Positions 26,342 to 33,673 of a stretch of DNA of 64,000 nucleotides are shown in pieces. Each line of letters begins with the position of its first letter. Positions within the stretch are counted from its first letter, which is position 1. The position numbers were made by a program, and so were the translations under genes. The stretch lies in contig CAYGBK010000060.1 of assembly GCA_964348095.1 (NCBI GenBank), forward strand, positions 1 to 64,000, given 5' to 3'. Under the pieces are notes generated by a model. The model saw only the letters and a list, made by a program, of their open reading frames with translations. It did not search any database and was not told where the DNA came from. The DNA comes from WVXP01 sp964348095 (GTDB taxonomy: Bacteria; Desulfobacterota; BSN033; WVXP01).

Positions 26342-28076
26342 CAAAGGAACCTTTCGCGAGTCTTTTTAATTCCGCAGTGAGTGATTTGGTCCGGTAATGA
26401 GTTGGGCTGACCCCCTTATCTGAGAGGGAGCAAGCAATTTGAGTGACCGGAAGAAGTCCCCCATAGAGATGCCCCATAATTTCTGTATTGGAGAGAACCT
26501 TTTCCGGAGTTCCTTGATCCGTTATCTGGCCATCTTTCATAATGATGACCCGGTTCAACCGATCAGATTCAGCCCACATCCGAACGTCATGGGAGATAGA
26601 GATGACAATTCTATTCTCATCAGCATAGCCTTCAATCTTTTCAATGATGTTTCTGGCCTGTTCTCGATCCAGATTCGCCGTTGCCTCATCGAGGACAACA
26701 ATCCGAGGATCGTAGATGAGTACGGAGGCAACTGTTACCTTCTTCTTTTCGCTGCCGCTCAATTCCTGAGGAGACCGATCCAAAACGGATTCCAACCCGA
26801 ACTCCTCAGAGGTCTCTAGTATCCTCTCTGTGACTCTCTCATCGGGCACACCAAAATTCTTCAGGGAAAAGGCAAGCTCCTCCCTAACGGTTGGTTTATG
26901 GAGTTGATGATCAGGATTCTGAAAAAGAAAGCCGACATCCCTGGCCAACTGAGAGGTTGGTTTCCTATAAATATCCTCGCCGCCAACAAACACCACACCT
27001 TTCGTGGGACGCAAGAGTCCGTTCAAATGTTTCATCAATGTCGTCTTCCCCGAACCGTTCCATCCGGAAAGCAGCACAAAATCACCTGAGTATAACTCTA
27101 GATCGATGTCGTTTAATGCCCAGAGACCATTTGGATACTGGAAACTGACCTGGTCGAATCGAATCATCGGTTCCGATTTCTTAGGGTCAACCGAGCGACT
27201 GTTTTCTCCACTTCCCATACTGTGCCCCACAGCCGCCATCAACCCCCGTAATCTCCGAATCGTTTTATCGAGAGAGATTTCAATGAGGTCTTCTGGGAAT
27301 CCAACTCTCCGAAGCCCATGGGTAAAGGCCAGGTGTTGGGGGGCAATAACTGGCAGATCCGTGAAGTCCATTTCCTCAGAAAGGCCACGAGGAGGACCGT
27401 CGAAGGCGATTTGGCCTCCGTCTAGTAGAACAACTCGATCAGCAAACTCAAACACCTGAGACATATCCTGAGATATCCAGATGATTGTGGTTCCCCTCTT
27501 TATCAAATCTTTAACAATTTCAACAACCTCTGCCGATGTATTCTGATTGAGATGAGCGATGGGATCATCGAGAATGAGAACCTTTGGCTCCATGACCGCG
27601 CAGGAAGCTATGGCGACCATCTGTTGCTGGCCTGTGGAGAGGTCAAAGGTCGAGTTGTGTCTGAGTTGACCAATCTCGAACCGATCCAGAATCGCATCGA
27701 CTCTTTGGGAAATCATATCTCTTCCGATTCCCAGATTGCAGAGACCGAAAGCGATTTCTGTTTCAACAAGCGGGGTGGCCAGCTGGTCCTCGGGATTCGG
27801 AAAGACAAACCCAGCATAGAGAGCCAGTTCGCTGACGTCTTTTTCGAGGGTATTGACCCCGCAAATCTCGACCCTCCCATTGAAAACGCCGCCAGTCGAA
27901 TAAGGGATCAGGCCATTGATGCATTTCCCGAGGGACGTCTTGCCGCTTCCGTTGGCACCCGTGATTATCACGAACTCGCCCTCCTTGATTTCGAGGTTGA
28001 TATCGCGGAGGAGAGCCTTCTCTGTTCTCGGATAAGTGAAGTTCAGATTGTTGATCTTAATGATTTCCTTACACAT
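26325..28076 (-). CDS. ECF transporter fused ATPase (two ABC domains)
   Basis: A 583-aa protein with two ABC domains in tandem. Domain 1: Walker A GANGSGKTS, signature LSTGQQ, Walker B VLILDDPIAHLNQ, in which the catalytic Glu is Asp. Domain 2: GWNGSGKTT, LSGSEKKK, VVLDEATANLD, intact. EcfA and EcfA' are usually separate genes, so this is a fusion with one partly degenerate site. ATG 28076 (MCKEIIKINNLNFTYP) gives the normal start; an in-frame TTG at 28127 is unlikely. It powers uptake of a vitamin or similar micronutrient. Confidence 0.88.
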   Translation of the reverse strand: MCKEIIKINNLNFTYPRTEKALLRDINLEIKEGEFVIITGANGSGKTSLGKCINGLIPYSTGGVFNGRVEICGVNTLEKDVSELALYAGFVFPNPEDQLATPLVETEIAFGLCNLGIGRDMISQRVDAILDRFEIGQLRHNSTFDLSTGQQQMVAIASCAVMEPKVLILDDPIAHLNQNTSAEVVEIVKDLIKRGTTIIWISQDMSQVFEFADRVVLLDGGQIAFDGPPRGLSEEMDFTDLPVIAPQHLAFTHGLRRVGFPEDLIEISLDKTIRRLRGLMAAVGHSMGSGENSRSVDPKKSEPMIRFDQVSFQYPNGLWALNDIDLELYSGDFVLLSGWNGSGKTTLMKHLNGLLRPTKGVVFVGGEDIYRKPTSQLARDVGFLFQNPDHQLHKPTVREELAFSLKNFGVPDERVTERILETSEEFGLESVLDRSPQELSGSEKKKVTVASVLIYDPRIVVLDEATANLDREQARNIIEKIEGYADENRIVISISHDVRMWAESDRLNRVIIMKDGQITDQGTPEKVLSNTEIMGHLYGGLLPVTQIACSLSDKGVSPTHYRTKSLTAELKRLAKGSFDVFAQ

Positions 28077-28148
28077 CACCGACAAACACCATACCTGAAA
28101 TTGATCTAGGGCTCCAGCGTCCCACAAACAAATACCCTTGTCGCAACA

Positions 28149-28210
28149 CGCCTATGCTCAACCGGGAATTATTTCGCTCTGCTGCCTCCCGCACTACTCC
28201 CTCATAGGCG
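28149..28210 (-). promoter_or_regulatory. Possible structured leader before the ECF ATPase gene
   Basis: Perfect 8-bp arms CGCCTATG (28149-28156) and CATAGGCG (28203-28210) enclose 46 bases, 73 bases upstream of the ATPase start. On the transcript they could close a multi-hairpin leader. It does not match a TPP, FMN or cobalamin riboswitch that I can recognise, so chance or an unlisted element both remain possible. Confidence 0.3.
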
Positions 28211-28339
28211 GCTGACGAACAAGGGAATCTCTCGAGAAATGGAGAACAACTCTAGTCGGACGAGGTAATGGTCATCCTCTTTTTTCAGAAATCCTGTAAC
28301 TCCTAGGGAGCAGTTTCGAAGGGTCCTCAAAAACAGTCG

Positions 28340-28936
28340 TCACGTAACCGCCCTTTTCGCCCCCTCCTCAATCCGTTGAAAATATATCGCCAAGGTCGAT
28401 TTCACAGACTCCCTGTAATCGAAAATCCGGGGGAAGCCCTTCCTCAAAGCGAACCACAACACCAAAGGGGCACCAATAGTATAGGCGATCACGAGGATAT
28501 CTGCCGAAAACCACTGGATCATTGCCGGCCACCCGAGCAAAACAGCATAGGCAAAAGCATAGAGAATGAAATTGGCAAACCATCCCAGACAGACACCGAG
28601 AACCGTTCTCGGCACAGATTTGCCATCTGACACGATTCCCGGGAGGAGCCCGACGAAGAACTTGATCCAGACAGTCCAGGGAGCCCACATCCCGTAACCG
28701 AGTACCAGATCAGCCAGCGTCGCGCCGATAGAGCCACAGAGTCCTCCCACAAGCCCTCCGAACAGCAGGCCGGTCAGTATGATCATCGCGTTGCCGAAGT
28801 GCCAGAATCCACCAGCCGGCATCGGTATGGCAAACATGGTGAGAACGAATACGAGGCCGCTGAAAACAGCAATGATCGCTATGTCCTTGGCACCGAGGGT
28901 TTTTAGTCGAGCTTTGGCCGTATTCCACCCTCCCAT
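28340..28936 (-). CDS. ECF transporter substrate-specific subunit (S component)
   Basis: A 198-aa membrane protein with about six helices, of the ECF S-component type. The block AIIAVFSGLVFVLTMFAIPMP, with FWHFGNAMIILTGLLFGGLVGGLCGSIGATLADLVLGY, is typical of S components; the Asn-Ala and Ala-Asp-rich loops line the ligand site. It lies ahead of the ATPase gene with a 263-base gap and after GAGAGGTGAG. The ligand cannot be told from the sequence. Confidence 0.85.
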   Translation of the reverse strand: MGGWNTAKARLKTLGAKDIAIIAVFSGLVFVLTMFAIPMPAGGFWHFGNAMIILTGLLFGGLVGGLCGSIGATLADLVLGYGMWAPWTVWIKFFVGLLPGIVSDGKSVPRTVLGVCLGWFANFILYAFAYAVLLGWPAMIQWFSADILVIAYTIGAPLVLWFALRKGFPRIFDYRESVKSTLAIYFQRIEEGAKRAVT

Positions 28937-29219
28937 AGTAACTCACCTCTCTTTTCGCGAGATTTTATCCACGAGATCTCTGAGAAACCGGGTAAAACCA
29001 CCTGACCAGATGAATTATTTCTCATGGTCCCGAACTTACTGATCAGGGATTCCCATCCACTCCTTCAGGACAGGGCCAGAGCAATTCATTCCGGATTAAG
29101 GGATTAGAATGTGTCGTTGCCACTGACAACCCGAGGGAAAGCCTCTGAGCACCAAGGGGTTGTGTTCCCAAAGGCCTCATTCAGAACCATTTTGGTTATA
29201 ACATGCTATAGCCCCCGGG
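28937..29219. other. Intergenic region upstream of the ECF S gene
   Basis: Just under 300 bases with no gene. I looked for a vitamin riboswitch on the minus strand, as is common before ECF S genes, and found none of the TPP, FMN, cobalamin or preQ1 consensus blocks. Confidence 0.5.
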
Positions 29220-30239
29220 TCACCCCCCTGGCCCGTCACTCTCTCTGAGTTCGAAACTTGGCCTGATCTTTCCCACCACCTCTTGTCGATAGTTGAGCAC
29301 AGTGGGGTAGTGGTAGGTTTCGAGCGATCTTAACTGATTTTTTGTGATTGCGCCGAGCTGCTTTAAAACCTCGACGATTGTCGGAGCTAGGGCTCTGAAG
29401 CCACCATCCTCAATCTTGAGGCCGATGCCCCACCTCTGCTCAAAAAAACTAATCCCATAAACACCCTCGGCACCAATTTTACCAAAGATCCGACCATTTG
29501 TTACTCTGAGCAGATCCGTGCAGATCCGCTTTTCCCCTGCAACCATCTCCGGGTGTTTACGGACGCACTCGATAAGCCGAAATATACTCGAGTCACTGTC
29601 GTCCGTTAGTTTGGCAAATGAGAGAGCAAGGTTAAACAGGGGAATCTTAAAGGTTGGAAGGCCACATCCATCAACGCTTGTCTGAATGTCGACACGGGAA
29701 ACCTCGGTAAAACGTGAGACCTTCTCCAGAGCAAGTTGCTGGAGAGGATGACCCAGATCGATGTAAGTCTCGACGGGCCATTTTTTGAAAACGCAGGTTG
29801 CCAACATCCCTGCGTGTTTTCCGGCGCAACTATTGGTAAGAGTATCAGGGACCTTTCCTTCCCTGTCGAGTTTCTTGGCCGTTGGCCCATTGAAGGGCCG
29901 GTGGGTACCGCACTGCAGACTGGATTGATCGAGACCAACTTTGTCCAAAATACGCTGAACGGTTTTTCGCTGGAAATCCTGACCGCTGATGGACCCTGTG
30001 GCGATGGCAATCTCCTCATCTGTCAGTCCAAAATAATCGGCGGCCCCGGATTCGATGAGAGACAAGGCCTGAAACGGCTTTGCACAGGACCGCATGATGG
30101 TGGAGAAATAAGGATCTCCCCAGGAATAGACAATGTTCCCTCCTCGATCAACCACGGCAATAGAGCCCCTGTGTAGGCTCTCAACCGACCCGTTTCGAGA
30201 TACTTCTACCACTGGCAAGGGGATTTCGTCTATGGCCAT
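29220..30239 (-). CDS. Asparaginase II family protein
   Basis: A 339-aa L-asparaginase of the Rhizobium etli thermolabile class (Asparaginase_II), converting asparagine to aspartate and ammonia in that family. The motif RSCAKPFQALSLIE carries the nucleophile Ser and Lys; NSCAGKHAGML and VDGCGLPTF supply the Cys and Lys of the zinc site. The second Ser segment reads ATGSISGQDF where SHSGE is more usual. CAAGGAGAGAGAGG precedes ATG. A strong promoter lies about 140 bases upstream. Activity on asparagine itself is not proven for this subgroup. Confidence 0.85.
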   Translation of the reverse strand: MAIDEIPLPVVEVSRNGSVESLHRGSIAVVDRGGNIVYSWGDPYFSTIMRSCAKPFQALSLIESGAADYFGLTDEEIAIATGSISGQDFQRKTVQRILDKVGLDQSSLQCGTHRPFNGPTAKKLDREGKVPDTLTNSCAGKHAGMLATCVFKKWPVETYIDLGHPLQQLALEKVSRFTEVSRVDIQTSVDGCGLPTFKIPLFNLALSFAKLTDDSDSSIFRLIECVRKHPEMVAGEKRICTDLLRVTNGRIFGKIGAEGVYGISFFEQRWGIGLKIEDGGFRALAPTIVEVLKQLGAITKNQLRSLETYHYPTVLNYRQEVVGKIRPSFELRESDGPGG

Positions 30240-30381
30240 CGCCTCTCTCTCCTTGAATTGAAGCCATCACAGATGCCACCTTCTGGATTCTTGTCGAGTA
30301 GCCCATCCATAATGTGTCTCTGCACAGGTCCTCAGGATAGCAGGGGTGGCAGGTTTTCAATTCTCTGGTGGCTTGCATTAC

Positions 30382-30409
30382 CTTATAGACAAGGACCAAA
30401 AGTTGTCAA
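30382..30409 (-). promoter_or_regulatory. Sigma-70 promoter of the asparaginase gene
   Basis: Minus-strand TTGACA (30404-30409), 16-base spacer, TATAAG (30382-30387). The transcript would have a 5' leader of about 135 bases. Confidence 0.6.
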
Positions 30410-30455
30410 GAACGCCCGAGTCCTAGAAAACCCAAACAACAGAGGAGACAAAGCT

Positions 30456-30488
30456 ATGAAAAGCAACAAGGATTTGTTAGATTACTGA
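30456..30488 (+). CDS. Ten-codon reading frame with strong ribosome site, in frame with the next gene
   Basis: ATG 30456 follows AGAGGAG at ideal spacing and encodes MKSNKDLLDY, then TGA at 30486-30488. The next codon is the GTG start of the TPR gene, in the same frame. It may be a leader peptide, the true N-terminus of the TPR gene cut by a nonsense change, or read-through. See the findings. Confidence 0.45.
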   Translation: MKSNKDLLDY

Positions 30489-31184
30489 GTGAGCGCGTTC
30501 GATAGACTCGACATGCGAGTTGTCAGGGAGCTCGGTTTGGACGGCCAGATGAAAGGGATGAAAACCCGGGAGTGGATACTATTGGGCCTATTGGCGACAT
30601 CCCTGGGGGTGATTGCTTTGTGGATAGGGATCCGCCAAGCCCCACAGGACCGAACCGACATCGACACGTCAGAACCGGAAGAAATGGAGTTGCATTTCGA
30701 ACGGAAGAACATCGACACCATGGGGTTGAGTCAGCTGAAGGCGTATATCGAGGAATGTGAAAGGGGGCGGGACTTCTACGAGTGCGAGCGGGCCTATAAG
30801 CTAGCAATTCAGAGGACTCAGGACCAAAAGCCTCTTCTTGAAGAATTCATCGATTTTAAATTCGGTCTTGCCGGACTATACGTGAACTCTCTATGGGAAT
30901 ACGGCCAGTTTGGCGAAACAGAGAAGATCCCGCCGGCTCTGACATCGGCCATGCACATTTACGATGAGATTATTGCAGCCTTTCCGGCGTCTGAACTGGC
31001 CGCAGAAGCCCAATTTCGGAGGGGCGAGGTCTTCCACAACGAATTGTCGGGGTACTGGAACCAACTCCATAGAGAGGAGGCAATCAGGGAATTCCAGAAA
31101 GTGGTCGAATTTTACCCTGGCACCGATCAGGCCAGAAAAGCGAAGGAGAAGTTGGCAGCATTGCAAAAGGAGAAGGGCGAATGA
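30489..31184 (+). CDS. Membrane-anchored TPR-like protein
   Basis: A 231-aa protein. A cytoplasmic N-terminus of about 27 residues is followed by one hydrophobic helix (WILLGLLATSLGVIALWIGI), then a soluble part with TPR-like helices; the C-terminal FPASELAAEAQFRRGEVF and AIREFQKVVEFYPGTDQARKAKEKL are clear tetratricopeptide repeats of the YbgF/BamD style. GTG 30489 has no ribosome site of its own and directly abuts an in-frame TGA, whereas a good start exists 33 bases upstream. ATG 30513 is another option. Role unknown, probably an envelope scaffold. Confidence 0.75.
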   Translation: MSAFDRLDMRVVRELGLDGQMKGMKTREWILLGLLATSLGVIALWIGIRQAPQDRTDIDTSEPEEMELHFERKNIDTMGLSQLKAYIEECERGRDFYECERAYKLAIQRTQDQKPLLEEFIDFKFGLAGLYVNSLWEYGQFGETEKIPPALTSAMHIYDEIIAAFPASELAAEAQFRRGEVFHNELSGYWNQLHREEAIREFQKVVEFYPGTDQARKAKEKLAALQKEKGE

Positions 31185-31218
31185 TCAGTCTATCGCCCTC
31201 GAGGTCGGAGAGTATCGC

Positions 31219-31512
31219 ATGAGCAAGAAGGCTGACACAAGGCGCTGGAAGATGCTTAAGGTAAGCACCGTTGGGAATAGATTTGAGGAAGATGTGGTCT
31301 CTCAGGCCCTCGAAAAAGAGGGGATACCATTCATGATTCGACATTACTCCGATACGGCTTACGACGGTATCTTCATCCCCCAGAAGGGTTGGGCCTCTGT
31401 GATGGTTCCAGATGAATTTACCGAAAAAGCCAAGGCGATTATTGAACATTTGAAGAAAGACTTTAAGGCGGAGACTAAGAACACAGAAGGCAGAAGTCAG
31501 AATTCAGAATAG
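31219..31512 (+). CDS. DUF2007-like small protein
   Basis: A 97-aa protein. The core LKVSTVGNRFEEDVVSQALEKEGIPFMIRHYSDTAYDGIFIPQKGWASVMVPDEFTEKAKAII matches the putative signal-transducing DUF2007 fold by pattern. ATG 31219 has GGAG eight bases ahead; a longer frame start inside the upstream gene is ignored. The last residues RSQNSE are encoded by a dispersed repeat that also ends two other genes in the window, so this tail is probably not functional. Confidence 0.65.
   Translation: MSKKADTRRWKMLKVSTVGNRFEEDVVSQALEKEGIPFMIRHYSDTAYDGIFIPQKGWASVMVPDEFTEKAKAIIEHLKKDFKAETKNTEGRSQNSE
31498..31512 (+). repeat. Dispersed CAGRAnTCAGAATAG repeat, copy 1 (gene 3' end)
   Basis: The sequence CAGAATTCAGAATAG includes the stop codon of the DUF2007-like gene. 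Nearly the same 15 bases end the hybrid kinase gene at 50445 and the ABC-F gene at 50616. The preceding bases (31491-31497) continue the GTCAGAA-like pattern. Confidence 0.6.
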
Positions 31513-31631
31513 ACTCAGAGAATGCATCAATTGGATTATCGACCTGGTTCAACGGAAAGGGCGAAGAGGATGGTTAGCATATCCTCGGTGCCTGGCAAAC
31601 ACGGTGAGCGCTTGCGGAGGGTTATCTGTTC

Positions 31632-31670
31632 ATTCTGACTACCGACTCCCGGCTCCTGAATTCTGCACTC
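31632..31670 (-). repeat. Degenerate GTCAGAA-type repeat facing copy 1
   Basis: On the minus strand this stretch reads as several degenerate GAGTCAGAAT/CAGGAGTC units just after the stop of the XRE-cupin gene. With copy 1 it forms an inverted pair around the convergent junction 31513-31631. Confidence 0.45.
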
Positions 31671-32222
31671 CTACGGTGTATAGATAACAACAATCAGTTT
31701 GGCGACCTGTGTTCCCAGATTCCTCAGTTTGTGGACAAGTGCCGAGTTGAAATGGATGGTCTGTTCTTTCTCGAGTATACTCGAGTTCTCTCCGACTAAG
31801 ACTTCTATCTTCCCCTTAAGGACATAGATGAACTCTTCACCCTCATGAGAGTATTCGACCATTTTATGTTCCTTCATCGGGTCAATGCTGACGAGAAAGG
31901 CCTTCAGATGTCTGTTTTCAGCGCCGGGTGTTAGGACCTGATAAGAATATTCCTGAGTTCTCTTGACAAAACTCCGTCGCCGTTTTTCAGAAGCCGCACT
32001 CTCCTTTTTTTCAGATAGCAATGAGCCTGCGTCAATCGAAAGAGCCTTTGAAATTCGGATCAAAAAGGCCACTGGCGGTAGCACCTTCCCGGTTTCAACG
32101 TCCTCTATGAAGTCAGGTCTCAATCCCGTTTCATTGGCAAGACTCTTGACAGAAAGGCCCTTTCCCTTTCTCAGACGACTTATCTTGTCTCCTACCGACT
32201 CTTCCCCTTTCTTTCTTGGCAT
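31671..32222 (-). CDS. XRE-family regulator with C-terminal cupin domain
   Basis: A 183-aa regulator. The helix-turn-helix (about residues 13-65: KISRLRKGKGLSVKSLANETGLRPDFIEDVETGKVLPPVAFLIRISKAL) is joined to a cupin_2 sensor domain (EYSHEGEEFIYVLKGKIEVLVG, HFNSALVHKLRNLG). This layout is typical of repressors of small metabolic operons. ATG 32222 is preferred with CCGGAG ten bases upstream; a longer frame begins at 32309 but starts within a -35-like TTGACA. It is divergent from the MoaD-like gene, which may be its target. Confidence 0.85.
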   Translation of the reverse strand: MPRKKGEESVGDKISRLRKGKGLSVKSLANETGLRPDFIEDVETGKVLPPVAFLIRISKALSIDAGSLLSEKKESAASEKRRRSFVKRTQEYSYQVLTPGAENRHLKAFLVSIDPMKEHKMVEYSHEGEEFIYVLKGKIEVLVGENSSILEKEQTIHFNSALVHKLRNLGTQVAKLIVVIYTP

Positions 32223-32574
32223 AGCTGACGCTCCGGTTCCAAGTGGATTTGACGAAAAGGGGGTAAACCCTTGCGAATCCAAACTAATAGAACCCATTGG
32301 CTTTGTCAAGGAAAGAAGTAAGCAGACATCTAGTCTTTTGCGCTTTTGCTTTTTCCGAGAAAACTCCGAGATCAGTGAGACTGAAGTTTCTTGAAAATCA
32401 ACCTTGTGACTAAGCGATGGGCGGTCAAGGTGGATCGAAAAGAATTGGAAAATCCAGAATCAATACCGTTGATATTGCGAAAAACCACAGATATAATAGC
32501 GCTGAGTTTGAGCAGGGAAGTCAACTCTCTTCGTTTAGACTGCCAGAAGAGAAAACCCGACGCACGGAGAGACA
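32223..32574. other. Divergent intergenic region with promoter
   Basis: This 352-base region has no gene. It contains the strong plus-strand promoter at 32469-32497 and, for the minus-strand regulator, a TTGACA at 32304-32309 without a good -10. Confidence 0.6.
32469..32497 (+). promoter_or_regulatory. Sigma-70 promoter of the MoaD-like gene
   Basis: TTGATA (32469-32474), 17-base spacer, perfect TATAAT (32492-32497). The 5' leader would be about 70 bases. Confidence 0.7.
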
Positions 32575-32934
32575 ATGGAAATCGAACTCAAATTGTTTGC
32601 CAATTTCCGTGACTATCTTCCAAAGGGCAGCGACAGGTTCTCTTCCAAAATATCGATCGACCCGTCCGACCGGGTAAGAGATGTCCTCAAGAAGGTAGGA
32701 ATTCCCGAAGATTTTCCGAAGATTATCCTCATCAATGGAACCCATGGCAAAGAGGATGATACGCTGAAGGAGGGGGATGTGCTGAGCGTCTTCCCCCCGG
32801 TTGCAGGGGGAAACGCTTTTCGACAACCAATGCGGCCTGTCCTATATTCTATTCAGGCGTGGGAAAGACGAAAGGTCGTCTCATCCCCTCCTCTATCGTC
32901 ACAACCTCCGCTCCCGGAGGAACCGGAAGTCTGA
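32575..32934 (+). CDS. MoaD/ThiS-like ubiquitin-fold protein with C-terminal extension
   Basis: A 119-aa protein. Residues 1-81 form a normal MoaD/ThiS-like sulfur carrier: MEIELKLFANFRDYLP at the start, DRVRDVLKKVGIP, ILINGTHGKEDDTLKEGDVLSVFPPVAGG at the end. These proteins are thiocarboxylated at a terminal Gly-Gly. Here about 38 residues follow the Gly-Gly (NAFRQPMRPV...), running into the opposite gene by 86 bases, so the carrier would need cleavage, or a stop codon has been lost. ACGGAGAGACA precedes ATG. Possible roles are Moco or tungsten cofactor synthesis, relevant to the molybdenum enzymes here. Confidence 0.8.
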   Translation: MEIELKLFANFRDYLPKGSDRFSSKISIDPSDRVRDVLKKVGIPEDFPKIILINGTHGKEDDTLKEGDVLSVFPPVAGGNAFRQPMRPVLYSIQAWERRKVVSSPPLSSQPPLPEEPEV

Positions 32935-33673
32935 ATGGTTCTCGGGGCAGAGGTGGGTTTATCTCTATCTTTCGAAAGTTGAATCGTATTCGGTTATCAG
33001 CCCCCGAAGCCTCGATCTCTACCTGGGTCGGAAAAGTCATGGAACCTGCCTTTCTGAATCGACCGAAGGAGATCCGAATCGTTTCCTTTTCGGATTCACG
33101 GACACCTTTTTTGAAAATCTCCACCACTCTCGAGGTCTTCGGCTGAATCCAGAAGGTCTGACGCGTCCATCTGGCTGAAGGAGGGAAATCGAGCTCATAC
33201 AGCCTCCGACCGGGGTCATATCTCGCCCAAAGGTGGTCCTCTTCAGGGATCTCTCCAAAAACGAGGGCAATGAACTCTCTGCTCGTCACTTCTATCGGAA
33301 CAAAGAGCGCCAGAGCTTTCACCAACTCTCCCGTGTAGAAAACATTCGAACGCATATCCATCGCCTGAAAGGTATCGCCTTTAAAGGCGAGGCGCAAATA
33401 GGGTAAATCCAGAAAACTGAGGAGGTCGACCCGCATCATGTCAGGTTTTCCCAGGACCATAAACTGCCGTGCTTTGAACTTCTTCCCGTTGGAGACGACC
33501 TCAACTCCGCCGATTCCACGGATCGATTGAATCTGAACGTCAGTCTGACGCACCATCTCAATGAGATCCGGGATTGAGGCCGATGGTCGGTAGGGTGGAT
33601 GTTTGACGAGTGAACAGCTCGGGGAAAAAATGAGCAAGACGAGAAAAACCAATAGGCGTGAAGATTTTCTCAA
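32849..33673 (-). CDS. DUF4292-like outer-membrane lipoprotein
   Basis: A 274-aa putative lipoprotein: signal LLVFLVLLIFSPSC with the lipidated Cys near residue 20. The mature domain (IQSIRGIGGVEVVSNGKKFKARQFMVLGKPDMMRVDLLSFLDLPYLRLAFKGD) is of the LolA/LolB-like type known as DUF4292. It overlaps the TPR lipoprotein gene by four bases (ATGA), a coupled pair. A LolB-like role in lipoprotein handling at the outer membrane is a fair inference, because no canonical LolB is apparent here. Confidence 0.78.
   Translation of the reverse strand: MRKSSRLLVFLVLLIFSPSCSLVKHPPYRPSASIPDLIEMVRQTDVQIQSIRGIGGVEVVSNGKKFKARQFMVLGKPDMMRVDLLSFLDLPYLRLAFKGDTFQAMDMRSNVFYTGELVKALALFVPIEVTSREFIALVFGEIPEEDHLWARYDPGRRLYELDFPPSARWTRQTFWIQPKTSRVVEIFKKGVRESEKETIRISFGRFRKAGSMTFPTQVEIEASGADNRIRFNFRKIEINPPLPREPFRLPVPPGAEVVTIEEGMRRPFVFPTPE

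Noticed and set aside
28937..29219. Vitamin riboswitch upstream of the ECF S component
   Set aside because: TPP, FMN, cobalamin and preQ1 consensus blocks were sought on the minus strand and not found.
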